NCBI GenBank assembly: GCA_023257255.1
Contig: JALRCR010000003.1
Span: forward strand, 1-64,000
Direction of reading: 5' to 3'
DNA length: 64,000 nt
Origin: Gammaproteobacteria bacterium
GTDB lineage: Bacteria > Pseudomonadota > Gammaproteobacteria > Ga0077536
The notes beneath the pieces are model-generated. The model made no database searches, was not told the origin of the DNA, and worked only from the letters and a program-made list of their open reading frames with translations. Positions within the stretch are counted from its first letter, which is position 1. Each line of letters begins with the position of its first letter. This document shows, piece after piece, positions 63,893 through 64,000 of this stretch. The translations under genes and the position numbers were made by a program.

Positions 63893-64000
63893 GGCAAACC
63901 TTTCGGTGAGGAGGCAGGGCCAACATGGTGCCCTAGCGGACTAGACGGCGCCACCCGCCGGGCTTCTCCCGCGATGCGGCTAGACCTGCGGCAAGCCGTC

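Noticed and set aside
1-64000. tRNA, rRNA, CRISPR array, insertion sequence, prophage or known riboswitch
   Set aside because: None was recognised by eye in the intergenic regions; the gaps are mostly too short, and no transposase, integrase or cas-like protein is encoded.

Overview
The window is a GC-rich (roughly 65%), gene-dense chromosomal segment with about 53 protein genes. I see no rRNA, tRNA, CRISPR, insertion sequence or phage genes. Gene content (RhlE-type DEAD-box helicase, FecA-like TonB receptor with a Fur-type operator, CheA/B/D/R/W/Y signalling under a sigma-28-like promoter, AcoABC-type 2-oxo-acid dehydrogenase, several luciferase-like monooxygenases, Rieske oxygenase, DUF1329 protein) fits a motile, aerobic, catabolically versatile proteobacterium. 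Gammaproteobacteria is my best guess; no ribosomal or other phylogenetic marker is present to settle it.

Layout. 1-2.7 kb: the 3' part of a PQQ alcohol dehydrogenase carrying the Asp-x-Asp metal-site pattern of lanthanide enzymes, then a thioredoxin-fold redoxin whose reading frame is interrupted by one in-frame UGA exactly at the active-site position (U-G-C), with a plausible bacterial SECIS hairpin just after it. This is the best candidate in the window for something special. 2.7-3.5 kb: an 840-base stretch without a convincing gene. 3.5-11.9 kb: eight minus-strand genes in tight order: acoA, acoB, acoC, a SnoaL/NTF2-like protein, an MHS-type transporter, a CrtC-like protein, an H-NOX haem sensor and its hybrid histidine kinase. 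12-20 kb: esterase, RhlE, TonB receptor, CorC-like protein, ketopantoate-reductase-like protein, lipoprotein. 20.3-28.7 kb: molybdopterin oxidoreductase plus Rieske oxygenase, then a REC-PAS-GGDEF-EAL protein and a large hybrid kinase. 28.6-30.2 kb: a RuBisCO-like protein overlapping a cupin, the pair known from the methylthioadenosine-isoprenoid shunt. 30.3-42.8 kb: accessory catabolism: luciferase-like monooxygenases, hydrolase, YceI, extradiol-dioxygenase-like protein, DUF364, DUF1329, glutathione transferase, D-aminoacylase-like amidohydrolase, with AraC and LysR regulators. 42.8-45.5 kb: a Ser/Thr kinase with a degenerate receiver domain, and phosphomannomutase. 45.5-54.5 kb: a complete chemotaxis operon (receptor, CheY, STAS, CheA, receptor, CheW, CheR, CheD, CheB) on the minus strand. 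54.7-64 kb: MFS transporter, an extended glutathione transferase, two more luciferase-like enzymes, a type I secretion ABC/HlyD pair without an adjacent substrate or TolC, and a PfkB-family kinase.

How the parts relate. Neighbouring genes frequently share stop/start bases (acoB/acoC, RLP/cupin, ABC/HlyD, CheD/CheB, luciferase-like/hydrolase), which supports operon-level co-function. Several convergent pairs overlap tail to tail, so antisense transcription between neighbours is likely. Environmental sensing (H-NOX, hybrid kinases, c-di-GMP enzyme, chemotaxis) is interleaved with peripheral catabolic modules whose substrates cannot be named from sequence alone.
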